DNA from: CALARM01 sp036746235
GTDB taxonomy: Bacteria > Vulcanimicrobiota > SpSt-956 > JAKJGF01
NCBI GenBank assembly: GCA_036746235.1
Contig: DAIOEN010000036.1
Location: forward strand, 1 to 42,793
Direction: 5' to 3'
Length of the DNA stretch: 42,793 bases
This document shows positions 1 through 8,877 of the stretch, in pieces. The notes under the pieces are model-generated. The model was not told the origin of the DNA. It saw only the letters and a program-made list of their open reading frames with translations, and made no database searches. The first letter of the stretch is position 1, and every line of letters begins with the position of its first letter. A program made the position numbers and the translations under genes.

Positions 1-143
1 TTTAATTTTTAATTCTATATAAAAGACTAATTTTTCTTCTCCAGAGCCTGCCAGGTAGAAGCTTTTTACGGGTACCCTTTTACCTGTTACGGTAATAAGG
101 AATGATATAGAAATAAATGTCACATATATATGGATAAAGTTAA

Positions 144-202
144 TGGTTGAGAGTTGAGAGAATTAATCCTTCAACTCTCAACCATCAACTCTCAACTCTC
201 AA
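144..202. repeat. Heptamer repeat with inverted arms (GTTGAGA/TCAACTC)
   Basis: Positions 145-157 and 171-183 are perfect inverted complements of 13 bp. They are followed by further TCAACTC units to 202. The unit length is 7 bp, as in the other intergenic arrays of this window. Confidence 0.8.
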
Positions 203-270
203 CACTGCCATGACATGGTGGTCACAACGAAGAATGAGAAGGTATTCCTCTCTTCACCCTTCGCTCTTCT
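203..270 (-). repeat. Dispersed intergenic repeat, copy A
   Basis: Read on the minus strand, this aligns without gaps over 68 positions to 40146-40213 on the plus strand, with 53 identities by hand count (about 78%). The 12-base core CTTCTCATTCTT is identical, and GTGAAGAG, TGTGAC and GTCATG are shared. Neither copy lies in a gene. Confidence 0.65.
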
Positions 271-278
271 CTTATTAA

Positions 279-307
279 AATAAGCCAGGGAAAATCCCTG
301 GCTTATT
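279..307 (-). terminator. Rho-independent terminator of pseudopilin cassette A
   Basis: A 12-bp perfect stem (279-290 with 296-307, core AAGCCAGGG) has a 5-base loop. Read on the minus strand it is followed by TTTTAATA. It sits just past the stop codon of the GspJ/PilW-like gene at 329. Confidence 0.85.
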
Positions 308-328
308 ATTCTATCTGAATGTCCTTTA

Positions 329-1225
329 TTAATTTTCTCCTGCAAGATATAAATTTCTTAAGGCTACGGTACTGCTGTTCTGAGACATTACAGTAACTTT
401 TTTAAGATTGGTTATCGTTATTGATGCACTGATACTCCTGACCAGTAATTCTGCATTTGGCGCAGGTGGAGTTGTTGCTGTAGGCTTTGGTGTGCTTGTA
501 GGTTTTGGCGTCGATGTCGGCGGTTTTGGAGTCAGAGGATCAGGTGTCGGTGTAGGTGGTTTTGGTGTACTTGTATTTTTTTTGGTAGGAGATGGACCGG
601 GAGTATATGTAGGTGGAGGCACTGTAGGTGTGTTAAATGAAAAAGATCCATAGGCAGGTGCGATGATATAGTCATTGAATCCCATAAAAACTTCATCTGC
701 CTTATAACTTTCATCCACTGTAAGTTCTGCTCCCGCCGCATCATAGAATAAAAATCTGATAGATCCAACCTGTACTTTTGAACCTGTGCCTGCTGTATTT
801 CCTATTAAAATTTTATCAGTCGAATTAACCCACGTACTGGCGGTTCCTGTTCCATTTTGCTGGTATAGTCTTCTTATGAGACAGGTATCGTTGTTTGAAA
901 GTCTATATTCAACTTTTTCCACTGTATTTGGATCGGTGTCAAAATCCCCATAAATTGATATAAATGTATGACGTATTCGACCTACCGAGTTTTCTTTCGA
1001 AAACCCGCAGATGGCTGTAGAAACGTTGGAACCTGTAGAACGCAAATCTCTTGCAAGGCATTCTATGGTGGTATTGAAAGATTGTTGTGCCGAAGCTTTC
1101 TCCATGCCACTTACGGTAGCTCTGCTGGAATAGTAATATATACTTACTACGACTGTCAGCATTAAAGCTGCGATAAATGTGGCTACAAGTATTTCCGCCA
1201 TTGACATAGCTCGTTTTTTAATCAT
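329..1225 (-). CDS. PilW/GspJ-like minor pseudopilin (cassette A)
   Basis: This is a 298-residue protein with a type IV prepilin N-terminus. After a short basic leader it reads A/MSMAEIL, with Glu at position +5 of the mature chain, followed by a hydrophobic helix of about 20 residues. The usual Gly at -1 is Ala. The body shares the QQSFNTTIECLARDLRSTGSNVS region with the gene at 12929, as expected of the PilW/GspJ family. Residues about 198-262 are an extremely Pro/Thr-rich insertion that the paralogue lacks, and the chain ends NLYLAGEN. The start ATG follows an AAGGGGA ribosome binding site 6 bases upstream. It is the last gene of a four-gene minus-strand operon. The family predicts assembly at the tip of a pilus or pseudopilus in the inner membrane. 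Naming as PilW or GspJ rests on N-terminus, length and neighbours. Confidence 0.82.
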   Translation of the reverse strand: MIKKRAMSMAEILVATFIAALMLTVVVSIYYYSSRATVSGMEKASAQQSFNTTIECLARDLRSTGSNVSTAICGFSKENSVGRIRHTFISIYGDFDTDPNTVEKVEYRLSNNDTCLIRRLYQQNGTGTASTWVNSTDKILIGNTAGTGSKVQVGSIRFLFYDAAGAELTVDESYKADEVFMGFNDYIIAPAYGSFSFNTPTVPPPTYTPGPSPTKKNTSTPKPPTPTPDPLTPKPPTSTPKPTSTPKPTATTPPAPNAELLVRSISASITITNLKKVTVMSQNSSTVALRNLYLAGEN

Positions 1226-1283
1226 ATTAAATCCCCTTTCCTTGTTGAAAATAAATTTATGTTAAGGTGAAAATATGTTGATA

Positions 1284-1748
1284 TTATTCATTCCCCCTTG
1301 CTAAAAATGTTTTTCTGGAAAATACTATAATAACTGCTAACATAATTATTACCAGGAAAATATATATAATCAGCGTAAATCCTCCACCGTTATCAGGTTC
1401 CTTATTGTTATTAACTGTATTTACAGAAACTCCGGTATTTGCAGGAGTAGAAGCAGGTGTAGAAGGTGCAGTAAATAAATCCTTCATATCTTCAGGGACA
1501 TCTGTATTATTTTCTTTTGTATTATTACCTTTTTGTTCTATTAATAATACAGGTGTTGCTTCATCACTGACAGGTAATAAATCTCCTTCTACCGGTTTTT
1601 TTACAATTTTAAATCCCTTCAGTTCCGGCGGTATTCTGATTGTATTGTCCCTGAGATCTACAACTACAGGTTCTGTCGCCGGTTCTTCCTGGGCAAAAAC
1701 CACTGTTGCAGTTAATAAGATAACGATTAATAAGAGTGAAAATTTCAT
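1284..1748 (-). CDS. Small membrane protein of pseudopilin cassette A
   Basis: This is a 154-residue protein of unknown function. It has a signal peptide (MKFSLLLIVILLTATVVFA, then QEE), a polar Pro/Thr/Asn-rich middle and a C-terminal membrane helix (about residues 124-146) with a short basic tail. The motif NTIRIPPELKGFKIVKK is mirrored by NQIILPPEFSGYRLVKK in the paralogue at 16859-17392, so the pair forms a family tied to these pilin cassettes. The chosen ATG overlaps the stop codon of the GspK-like gene by one base (TAATG) and follows AGGTGG at about 8 bases, which indicates translational coupling. A GTG 12 bases upstream at 1760 is the alternative start. An accessory or anchoring role for the tip pseudopilins is inference. 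Confidence 0.75.
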   Translation of the reverse strand: MKFSLLLIVILLTATVVFAQEEPATEPVVVDLRDNTIRIPPELKGFKIVKKPVEGDLLPVSDEATPVLLIEQKGNNTKENNTDVPEDMKDLFTAPSTPASTPANTGVSVNTVNNNKEPDNGGGFTLIIYIFLVIIMLAVIIVFSRKTFLARGNE

Positions 1749-4084
1749 TATTCTTTCCACCTGATTATGTCCATATGTTCAACCTGCGGTATCTGACACC
1801 CTGCATTTATTATACTTTCTCCTGAGCCGACAACTCTGTCGTCATGGTTTGCAATCCCTCCGAGAGCTATACATTCGGCTCTTGCTATAAAACCTCCGTT
1901 AATATCACCGGATACAATTCCTCCCCATACATGATTTGTATATGTGAGACCGTCTAATTTCTTTGCCCAGTTGCCATTACTGAAAGAATCTCCTGAAAGA
2001 GAACTCAGATTTGTAGTGGTGGTAGGGTCAAAATTTCCTCCCCATGTACTGTCAAAATTAAATGCATTTGTCCAATCTGCAGGAGCTGTTTCTATATTCT
2101 TATAGATTGTGTATTTAGAGCGTAAATCTGCAGCTTTAGACTTATTAAAACAGACTACATCATATAAGTCCATAGTGGAGTCATATACTCCGTCTCCGTC
2201 AAGGTCTTCACCGCTTCCCGGTATAACAGCATTCTGTGCATTAGGATCCCAGGTAGAATAAGGGCCTGTCGGTTTTGGTCCTGACCATTTTGTAAAGTCA
2301 TTGCCTGTAGTAGGATTTTTCCCGCCTGACGGAGGAGGATTGATATCCGTATAAAATTCTACATCCCATTCCCCGTTTGTTTCAGCATCGTACTCTTCAT
2401 TAGCAACTAACGGAGTTGATTTCTCTGTTCTTGTATTTGGAACCTTGTCTGTACCGAGTTTGCCTTCATCTGTTTCATTAAAGTTTACAGGTTCGTTTAC
2501 TGTAGAGCCGGTATTCGGATCTGTGACCACCTGTATATTACCTGTTTGCTCCGTAAGGCCTTTAATTATTATTCCCGATGTGGTGTAACCATCAACTACT
2601 CCTCCGGAATAAGGTACTGATGCAGCATTCCCGACGATAATATTTTCTTTTGCAAAAAGACCGATTAAATCTTTTTTGCCAGACTCATCGGCAGGTCCCG
2701 GTTGATTTGCTATAAGCCAGGCTTTCTGGTTTTGTCTTACAGTTTCGAGTTTTGTCGGACTGTCTACGTTACTGTCACCGTCTTTAGTGCCTGTTGTTAT
2801 AAAGCCTCTGAATGTATCAGGAGGACGACTGTAGGAAATACCATCGGGAGAATATATATTATTGCCTGCATAAATAGATCCGCACCCTTTTATCGTGCCA
2901 TCTATTACTATGTTACCTTTAACTGCAACCACTCCATAGATTTCAGTCGGATGAGCAGCGTCTGTGTTGGTAACTACAAGATTATCTTTCTCTCCCGGTT
3001 TCCATGTATTGGTTCCGGAACAGTAATATGACGGTGAACCTGTATAGGTAGTATTATTGTCACCGTAAACAGCATCGGAAACCTTAATATATTGTCCTGT
3101 GTCAAGTATTCCGTCTCCTCCGTATGCAGGATCCGGTGTGCCGGCAGAGTCCAGTATAGTCGTTCCTGCAGGAACCCATACATAAATTCCATGTTTTTTA
3201 AGAGATTTTGATGCAGTTTCTTCACTTTCTTTTGCAGAGTTTTCATAAAATTTCATCTCTGCCAGACTGGGCATAGGAATTTCCTTAAAGTTCTGAGTTA
3301 AATTACTGCCTTTCTGTTCAGGAGGATTTGGGCCTACATCGGTGAAACCGTCTACAGATGAGCTATCTATAGCTATAATTTTTTTTGCTGCAAACAGTCC
3401 TCCGTCATCGATTTTATTGGTCGGTTCAAAGTCTTTGCAGTTTTTGTATCTGTCTCCTCCTGCAACCTTGATTTTTTTCGACCCGTCTTTTTTATATCTG
3501 AAAAAACCATTTGTTGCCACACTTCCCCCTGTTCTGGTACCTACCATATAACCATAGTTATTTGTAAAATAAGAAAAATCTGCAAGAGGAGTTCCGCTTA
3601 AATAATATATATAATCTGCTTCAATCGTTTTTTCTACTGTACCTTTACCATTCTCCAGTTGCACTATTCCTGTTGAAACAATTGTAACAGTAACACCGTA
3701 CTTGTCAGAGCTGGTAGATGGTTTCTCCATTATATAGGTTTTATAGCCTCCGTTGTCGCTGAACGTTAGATCATGTACAAAATACTCTGATGTCGGCTGG
3801 TTATATGCGTCCCATTTATCTGTTACATGCTGCCTGAAAATATCTATCTTATTTGGCACCATCCCTATGGCGAAAAAGGTATTCCATAATTGTTCACTTG
3901 ATTTTTGAATACCTGCGTCTGCAAGATAATAGGCTTTTTTACCAAGACCGATTTTCTGATTCTGATTCATTAGCGTCATTGTAGTATATGTGAAATACCA
4001 TCCTAAAAGGGAAAATAGGAATATCATAATAAGAGCTGTAATCAGAACACTGCCTTTTTTAATTTTTTTAACTTTTTTTAACAT
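1748..4084 (-). CDS. PilX/GspK-like large minor pseudopilin (cassette A)
   Basis: This 778-residue protein begins with a basic leader and KKGSVLITALIMIFLFSLL. That is a type IV pilin-type helix with a Gly cleavage site, but Thr instead of Glu at +5. Lack of Glu5 is typical of GspK, the tip subunit of type II secretion pseudopili. After the helix comes KKAYYLADAGIQKSSEQLW, the usual PilX N-terminal signature, then a very large extracytoplasmic domain. It contains HDDRV, VAGGDRYK and VKGNIVIDGTIKGCGSIYAG, which recur in the paralogue at 14493. A calcium-loop-like sequence, GEDLDGDGVYDSTMD, lies near residue 625. The ATG follows GGAGG at 9 bases. It is far longer than ordinary PilX or GspK proteins (about 200-330 residues), so the C-terminal part may act as an adhesin or substrate-binding module; that is inference. 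Confidence 0.82.
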   Translation of the reverse strand: MLKKVKKIKKGSVLITALIMIFLFSLLGWYFTYTTMTLMNQNQKIGLGKKAYYLADAGIQKSSEQLWNTFFAIGMVPNKIDIFRQHVTDKWDAYNQPTSEYFVHDLTFSDNGGYKTYIMEKPSTSSDKYGVTVTIVSTGIVQLENGKGTVEKTIEADYIYYLSGTPLADFSYFTNNYGYMVGTRTGGSVATNGFFRYKKDGSKKIKVAGGDRYKNCKDFEPTNKIDDGGLFAAKKIIAIDSSSVDGFTDVGPNPPEQKGSNLTQNFKEIPMPSLAEMKFYENSAKESEETASKSLKKHGIYVWVPAGTTILDSAGTPDPAYGGDGILDTGQYIKVSDAVYGDNNTTYTGSPSYYCSGTNTWKPGEKDNLVVTNTDAAHPTEIYGVVAVKGNIVIDGTIKGCGSIYAGNNIYSPDGISYSRPPDTFRGFITTGTKDGDSNVDSPTKLETVRQNQKAWLIANQPGPADESGKKDLIGLFAKENIIVGNAASVPYSGGVVDGYTTSGIIIKGLTEQTGNIQVVTDPNTGSTVNEPVNFNETDEGKLGTDKVPNTRTEKSTPLVANEEYDAETNGEWDVEFYTDINPPPSGGKNPTTGNDFTKWSGPKPTGPYSTWDPNAQNAVIPGSGEDLDGDGVYDSTMDLYDVVCFNKSKAADLRSKYTIYKNIETAPADWTNAFNFDSTWGGNFDPTTTTNLSSLSGDSFSNGNWAKKLDGLTYTNHVWGGIVSGDINGGFIARAECIALGGIANHDDRVVGSGESIINAGCQIPQVEHMDIIRWKE

Positions 4085-4115
4085 ATTTATTCACCTCCGG
4101 AAAATAATTATGAAT

Positions 4116-4592
4116 TTATTTTATTCCTTTAGATTTGTACCCGTCCAGTATATAGGTTTTCTCCGGATCGATGCCTCTCTTTGACATTTTTCCATAACTG
4201 TTGCTTTCATTCCAGTAGATTTCGACCTTTATATGGAGAACACCTTCAATATCATTGGGATCTCTGCTAATAGTGCCTTTTGACCTGTAACCGGGATAGA
4301 TTTTATCGGGATTATTGGGATCCTTTAAATCATATAAAGGATCACAGTCGAATATCGAATTGGTTGAGATCATAAGCATAAGATCTGCATATTGCATACT
4401 TTTTATGGCTTCCATCTGGGCCTGGGCCTGCTGTACAACAAAATATCTGTCTCCTACTACACGAAGATAGGAGAGACCAACAGGGATAGTACATGTTACA
4501 GCAAGGAGACCCATACCTATAACAGCTATGGAAATAAGAATTTCTGCCAGTGAATAACCTTTGAGATGTCTTTTAGAATATTGTAAACACAC
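4116..4592 (-). CDS. PilV/GspI-like minor pseudopilin (cassette A)
   Basis: This 158-residue protein has a class-III-type prepilin sequence. A leader is followed by KG/YSLAEILISIAVIGMG, with Gly at the cleavage site and Glu at +5. The helix leads into QQAQAQMEAIKS, also seen in the paralogue at 14004, as in PilV/GspI proteins. The start is GTG, 7 bases after a perfect AAGGAGGTG ribosome binding site. No ATG occurs before the pilin motif. It is the first gene of the cassette and is preceded by a good minus-strand promoter (4670-4697). With the GspJ-like and GspK-like genes it would form the I-J-K tip complex known from type II secretion and type IV pili. Confidence 0.85.
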   Translation of the reverse strand: MCLQYSKRHLKGYSLAEILISIAVIGMGLLAVTCTIPVGLSYLRVVGDRYFVVQQAQAQMEAIKSMQYADLMLMISTNSIFDCDPLYDLKDPNNPDKIYPGYRSKGTISRDPNDIEGVLHIKVEIYWNESNSYGKMSKRGIDPEKTYILDGYKSKGIK

Positions 4593-4669
4593 GTTTTCAC
4601 CTCCTTAACAAGGAGTCTTGCCTGATAAATCCTTCCAAAGTGGAATTTTATTTAATTTTATCTTAATAT

Positions 4670-4697
4670 ATTATACCGATATTTTTTATTTAGTAAA
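4670..4697 (-). promoter_or_regulatory. Probable sigma70-type promoter of cassette A
   Basis: On the minus strand, TTTACT (4697-4692) is followed after 16 bases by a perfect TATAAT (4675-4670). It lies about 78 bases upstream of the GTG start of the GspI/PilV-like gene, in the AT-rich divergent region 4593-4850. Confidence 0.5.
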
Positions 4698-4819
4698 TAG
4701 AAATATATATTTTTATTGATAATTTTTACGGGAAAATAATTTATTTTAAATGTATAGTATGATAAAATATAGATTATATAATTCATTATAGAAGGACATT
4801 TTTTTGTTGAATAGAATTT

Positions 4820-4825
4820 TATAAT
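4820..4825 (+). promoter_or_regulatory. Candidate -10 box for the first pseudokinase gene
   Basis: A perfect TATAAT lies 25 bases before the start codon at 4851. No good -35 box was found at 16-18 bases, so this is a weak call. The divergent region 4593-4850 would then hold back-to-back promoters for cassette A and this gene. Confidence 0.3.
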
Positions 4826-4850
4826 AAATAAATTTTCAGAAAGGTAAATT

Positions 4851-7800
4851 ATGATTTTTGAAAAGGGAGATTTTATTCAAAACAGGTATCACGTAGATAC
4901 AATTTTGTATTCCCATAAGGAAGAAATTGTTTATTTATGTAAATACAGGCAGGGGTTTAAACTTGTAAAACAGATTTTTCCAGATAAGGAAATTCCTGAT
5001 AGAGATAAGCTTTTTACTGACAGATGTAATATATTGAAAAAATTAAACCATAAAAATCTTTTACAGATTGATGATTTCTTTATAGAAGATTCTTCATATT
5101 TTGTGGTTATGGAACGAATGCAGGGTAAAAGTCTTGAAGAAATACAGAAAGAAGATTACAGGAGTAAACCTTTCCCTTCAGACATTTTGATGCAGTATAT
5201 GATAAAGGTCTGTGATGGTTTAAAATATATGCACAGTCAGAATCCTCCTGTTTTATTTGGCTATATATCGCCTGAAACTGTTATTGCAGGCAGAGGAGGT
5301 CTGGTTAAATTAATAAATTACGGACTCATCGATATAGTTAAAAATGGATTTAATGCAGGTGTTGCCGGTTACGCTCCTCCCGAACAGAGCAGTGGTAAAA
5401 AAGAAACCCATCTTTCCGATGTTTATAGTGTTGCTGCCCTTATGTATTATTTACTGAGCGGAAAATTTTATGAACCGGGGACAAAAAAAATAGAGACTTT
5501 AATGAATTATAACCCTCTTGTATCAAAAAATCTTGCCGAATTAATTGCTAAACCTCTGTCCAGAAAATCTGCAAACAGACCTGATATTACTGATTTCTCC
5601 CGTCAACTCTCAAAATTGTATTTATCTGAAACCGTATTAAAAGCGACCAGGGTCTTTCCTGTAGTAGAACCTGAGGATGAGAAACCAGAGGAAGTAGAAG
5701 ATATCTCTCTGGATATGGAAGATGTGGAAAAGGTAAAACCCGTTGAACTTGAAGAGGAAGAAATTAAAATTTCTCTTCAGAATACACATATAGAAACAAT
5801 TTCTACAGATGTGGCGGAAGAGGAAGGGAGTGAGAAGAAAGAAAAGAAAAAAAAGAAAAAAAAGAAGAAGAAAATAGCTACATCTGAATTAAGTGAAGAA
5901 GTGTCGGAAGAAACAGAAGAAATCCGGAAAGAGGCCGTTCAGGAGGAAAAAGAAGAGATTGAATATGAACCGGAAGATGTAACTGGCAGGGACGAAGAAT
6001 CGGAAAAAGCGGAAGAGTCTATAGAAGAACGCGCCCTGAAAGAAAAGAAAAAAAAGAAAAAAAAGAAGAAAAAACATGACTATGTCAGTGAAATAACTGA
6101 AGAATCATATGAAGAACCTGGCAGGATAGATTCCGGTTCAGAGGAAGAAACATCTGAAAAAGAGTCAGAAACAGATGAAGAACCCGGCGGAATAGATGTT
6201 GATTTAAATGAAGAAATATCTGAAATAGAGTCGGCAACTGAAGTTTCGGAAACAGATGAAGAACCCGGCGGAATAGATGTTGATTTAAATGAAGAAATAT
6301 CTGAAATAGATACATTGTCTGAGGTTTCTGAAAAAAGTGAAAAAGAACATGCAGAAAAGAAAGACAGCAAATCACCGGGTAAAACAAGTATGTTTTCTCA
6401 ACAGCTTTTATCTGTGATAAAACAGAAAGAATATGAAGAAGTTAAAGAAGATGAATATGATAAGGAAGATGTCGAGGTAGAAGAAGAAGTAAAAATAGAA
6501 GAAAAAGAAGAGTCCGTAAAAGAAATAAAAGAAGAATCATCTGTTTTGACAAAGAAGCTTACTGAGGGCACAGATAAAAAAATTACCCGTAAGTCCAGTA
6601 TAGCTGATTTTTTACGCAGTAAAACAGGACTATCGGAAGAAGAATATGAAGTGAACAGGGAACTTGTAACAAAGGGGAGAAGAAAGTCAGGTCTTTCCGA
6701 AGAATTTCTTGCTTCATTAAAAGCCACTTCTTCGTCGTCAGTAAAATTTTCAGGAGATACAACAATAAAAGAAGTCGCTTTCCCTTTTTATAAAAAACCT
6801 CTTACAGAACCTCCCCTGGGTGTTTACGAAGAAGTGGATATGCTCAAAAACAACAGATATGAAATCAGAGAGTTAATACACAGCGATTGTTACGGTGCAG
6901 TATATAGAATTCAGGACTATGACGAAAAAGATGATGAAAAATCTATAAAAATATTAAAGGAAATACAATATAAAGGGAATAGTAAAGAAAAAACAGCTTC
7001 AATAGTGAATAGATTTCAGCAGGTAATGGGAAAACTCATTACTTTAAAACATACAGGATTGACTGAAATAGAAGATTATTTTCATATCACAGGAGAGAAT
7101 GGCACAGAACTTCGTCTGTGTATAATTATGGAATATATTGAAGGTATGTCCTTCAGTGAAGTCGCTATGACCTATTATGGAGAAGACGGGAAAAGCCAGA
7201 TGCCTGCTAAAACAGTCTTAGGAGTAATCAGTAAGGTCTATGATGCTCTCGGTTATTTGCACAGTAATTCTGTTGTATATGGTGATTTACGTCCTTCAAA
7301 TTTATTACTTGCTTCAGATGGTAATATAAAATTTTTGAATTATGGTATAGCAGATATTTTTCGTGATATAAATGATGATGTTTATCCATGCAGGGGAACC
7401 TATGGCTATGTTGCTCCCGAGTTAAAGAGTTTATCTGAAGGAGATTTTAAGTCAGATATATTTTCCCTGGGAGCGGTTATGTATTTTATGCTTACAGGGA
7501 ATAATCCTGAGGAAATATCTTATAAATTTCAACCATTAAGAAAGCTGAACCCTTTCCTGTCACCGCAGATAGAACGATTTGTTCAATCAATGTTAAGCCC
7601 TTCTAACAGACCTGATATAAGTCAGATTATAAGGGTTATGGATAATATGAATTTTTTTGAAGCAGTGAAAGATAAGGTTCCGGGCAGAACCGATACGGTG
7701 CAGTTAAAGGCTCCTGATAAGGATCCTTATAAAGAAAGTCCTGGCGCTGCCGGTCTGGAGCAGTTAAAGAGTAATATATCCGAAATTTCGGAAACTATTA

Positions 7801-8783
7801 AAAAAGTTCCTCCTCAACTTTTGTTGATTGCTTTCGCTATTGTTTTTGCCGTTGTATTTATGGTTGTATGGACAGTTGGATATATACAGAGTAGAGGCAG
7901 TTTTTCCGATTTTTTATATGTTTTTTCTTCTGAAACAAAAGAACTCGTAGCTCTGGATCGGAAGAGCGGCAAAGTCTGCAGGCAATTGCAGCTGGGAGAC
8001 TGCAGAAGCTCTATGGCTTTTTCTGCAACCAGAAAAGAATTGTATGTTTTAAATACTATGGGAAAAATTTTTATTATAAATCTCCCTGAATTTGTAGTAA
8101 AAAAGTTTATTGCACTTGATAATACACCTTATGCCATTACTATGTTAAAGGATGAGAAGACCCTCTGTGTCACTACCCCTGCGTCATCGGAGTTAGCTTT
8201 ATATTCCATTGAAGAAAGAAAAAAACTTGCAGGTTTTGTTGTAGGAAAATTTCCTACTGATGTATTATTATTAGAGAAAGAAAATATGTTACTTGTAACA
8301 GATTTTAAGGAAAATAAAGTCTACGGAATGAATCTCAGGGATAATAAGTTAGTCCTTAATATAGATACAGGCCAGGGACCAAAGAATATGTTATATATTC
8401 CTGACAGGGATATAGTTTATATAACAAACTGGATATCAAACGATATTACCGTTATTCATATTCCCAACAGTAAACTGGCTTATACTATTCCTGTCGGTAC
8501 CAATCCCAGTTCAATAGCTGCTTCCCCGGATTATAAGAATGTCTATGTAGCAAATCAGAAAGCCAATAGCTTCTCTGTTATAGATGTTGATACTCATAAA
8601 GTGACCAATGAAATAAAAGTTGACGGAGAACCTACTGTAATAATGGCAGATAGCAAGAATATATATGTAGGTCTAAAAAAAGCAGGTAATAATAAAGTGG
8701 TTCTGCTTAACAGAACGACTTTTGGCCTGGAGAAAGATTTCAGTCTTGCCGGTTTCCCTATAAATCTCCTTTTACTTAAGTGA
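4851..8783 (+). CDS. Double pseudokinase / TM / YVTN beta-propeller protein 1
   Basis: This 1310-residue membrane protein starts at ATG after AGAAAGG. Kinase-like domain 1 (about 10-260) keeps the beta3 Lys (K40) and APE-like APPEQ. It has FGY at HRD (136-138), Ser for the catalytic-loop Lys, Thr for its Asn, and NYG for DFG (156-158). A charged linker (about 270-660) holds two poly-Lys runs (about 328-342 and 397-409), a 27-residue perfect repeat, and the motifs RKSSIADFLRSKTGL (about 580) and GRRKSGLSEEFLASL (about 609). Kinase-like domain 2 (about 665-930) has YGDLRPSN and NYG (about 830). One membrane helix (about 990-1012) precedes a YVTN-type propeller. The missing DFG Asp in both domains argues against normal phosphotransfer. 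The order predicts cytoplasmic kinase-like domains and a periplasmic or external propeller. It is a paralogue of the next gene. Confidence 0.88.
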   Translation: MIFEKGDFIQNRYHVDTILYSHKEEIVYLCKYRQGFKLVKQIFPDKEIPDRDKLFTDRCNILKKLNHKNLLQIDDFFIEDSSYFVVMERMQGKSLEEIQKEDYRSKPFPSDILMQYMIKVCDGLKYMHSQNPPVLFGYISPETVIAGRGGLVKLINYGLIDIVKNGFNAGVAGYAPPEQSSGKKETHLSDVYSVAALMYYLLSGKFYEPGTKKIETLMNYNPLVSKNLAELIAKPLSRKSANRPDITDFSRQLSKLYLSETVLKATRVFPVVEPEDEKPEEVEDISLDMEDVEKVKPVELEEEEIKISLQNTHIETISTDVAEEEGSEKKEKKKKKKKKKKIATSELSEEVSEETEEIRKEAVQEEKEEIEYEPEDVTGRDEESEKAEESIEERALKEKKKKKKKKKKHDYVSEITEESYEEPGRIDSGSEEETSEKESETDEEPGGIDVDLNEEISEIESATEVSETDEEPGGIDVDLNEEISEIDTLSEVSEKSEKEHAEKKDSKSPGKTSMFSQQLLSVIKQKEYEEVKEDEYDKEDVEVEEEVKIEEKEESVKEIKEESSVLTKKLTEGTDKKITRKSSIADFLRSKTGLSEEEYEVNRELVTKGRRKSGLSEEFLASLKATSSSSVKFSGDTTIKEVAFPFYKKPLTEPPLGVYEEVDMLKNNRYEIRELIHSDCYGAVYRIQDYDEKDDEKSIKILKEIQYKGNSKEKTASIVNRFQQVMGKLITLKHTGLTEIEDYFHITGENGTELRLCIIMEYIEGMSFSEVAMTYYGEDGKSQMPAKTVLGVISKVYDALGYLHSNSVVYGDLRPSNLLLASDGNIKFLNYGIADIFRDINDDVYPCRGTYGYVAPELKSLSEGDFKSDIFSLGAVMYFMLTGNNPEEISYKFQPLRKLNPFLSPQIERFVQSMLSPSNRPDISQIIRVMDNMNFFEAVKDKVPGRTDTVQLKAPDKDPYKESPGAAGLEQLKSNISEISETIKKVPPQLLLIAFAIVFAVVFMVVWTVGYIQSRGSFSDFLYVFSSETKELVALDRKSGKVCRQLQLGDCRSSMAFSATRKELYVLNTMGKIFIINLPEFVVKKFIALDNTPYAITMLKDEKTLCVTTPASSELALYSIEERKKLAGFVVGKFPTDVLLLEKENMLLVTDFKENKVYGMNLRDNKLVLNIDTGQGPKNMLYIPDRDIVYITNWISNDITVIHIPNSKLAYTIPVGTNPSSIAASPDYKNVYVANQKANSFSVIDVDTHKVTNEIKVDGEPTVIMADSKNIYVGLKKAGNNKVVLLNRTTFGLEKDFSLAGFPINLLLLK
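5833..6075 (+). repeat. Poly-lysine-encoding A-rich tracts in gene 1 linker
   Basis: Tracts at 5833-5875 and 6040-6075 are almost pure A with scattered G and encode runs of 10 or more Lys separated by an acidic segment. Gene 2 has equivalents at 9892-9926 and 10099-10131. Confidence 0.85.
6168..6310 (+). repeat. Perfect 62-bp tandem repeat, 81-bp period
   Basis: Positions 6168-6229 and 6249-6310 are identical. The 81-bp period keeps frame and duplicates 27 residues around DEEPGGIDVDLNEEISEI. Gene 2 lacks this duplication, so it looks recent. Confidence 0.85.
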
Positions 8784-8803
8784 AAAATTGATCAAAGATT
8801 TCC

Positions 8804-8832
8804 TTGACACATTGGTTATTCCCCTGTAAAAT
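8804..8832 (+). promoter_or_regulatory. Strong sigma70-type promoter of pseudokinase gene 2
   Basis: A perfect TTGACA (8804-8809) is followed by a 17-base spacer and TAAAAT (827-832 of the 8 kb block, i.e. 8827-8832). The predicted start is near 8839, giving a leader of about 40 bases before the ATG at 8878. The two tandem paralogues therefore need not be co-transcribed. Confidence 0.75.
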
Positions 8833-8877
8833 TTATATATGTTTTATTAAAATTTATTGATAAGGACAGGAATGTTT

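Larger units (their letters stand above)
1..328. other. Left-edge intergenic region
   Basis: No convincing gene. It holds a heptamer-type inverted repeat (144-202), one copy of a dispersed repeat of about 68 bp (203-270, minus orientation) and the terminator of the minus-strand pilin operon (279-307). The minus-strand reading frame over roughly 1-124 is open to the window edge, but it has only a GTG candidate start with no ribosome binding site, so it is not called. Confidence 0.6.

Noticed and set aside
1..124. Minus-strand frame open to the left edge, with some resemblance to a pilin C-terminus (FYLAG)
   Set aside because: Only a GTG candidate start without a ribosome binding site; an in-frame stop lies just upstream in repeat sequence. 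Too short to decide without the left flank.
144..202. Repeat arrays considered as CRISPR
   Set aside because: Units are 7 bp and contiguous, without unique spacers, and no cas genes are present.
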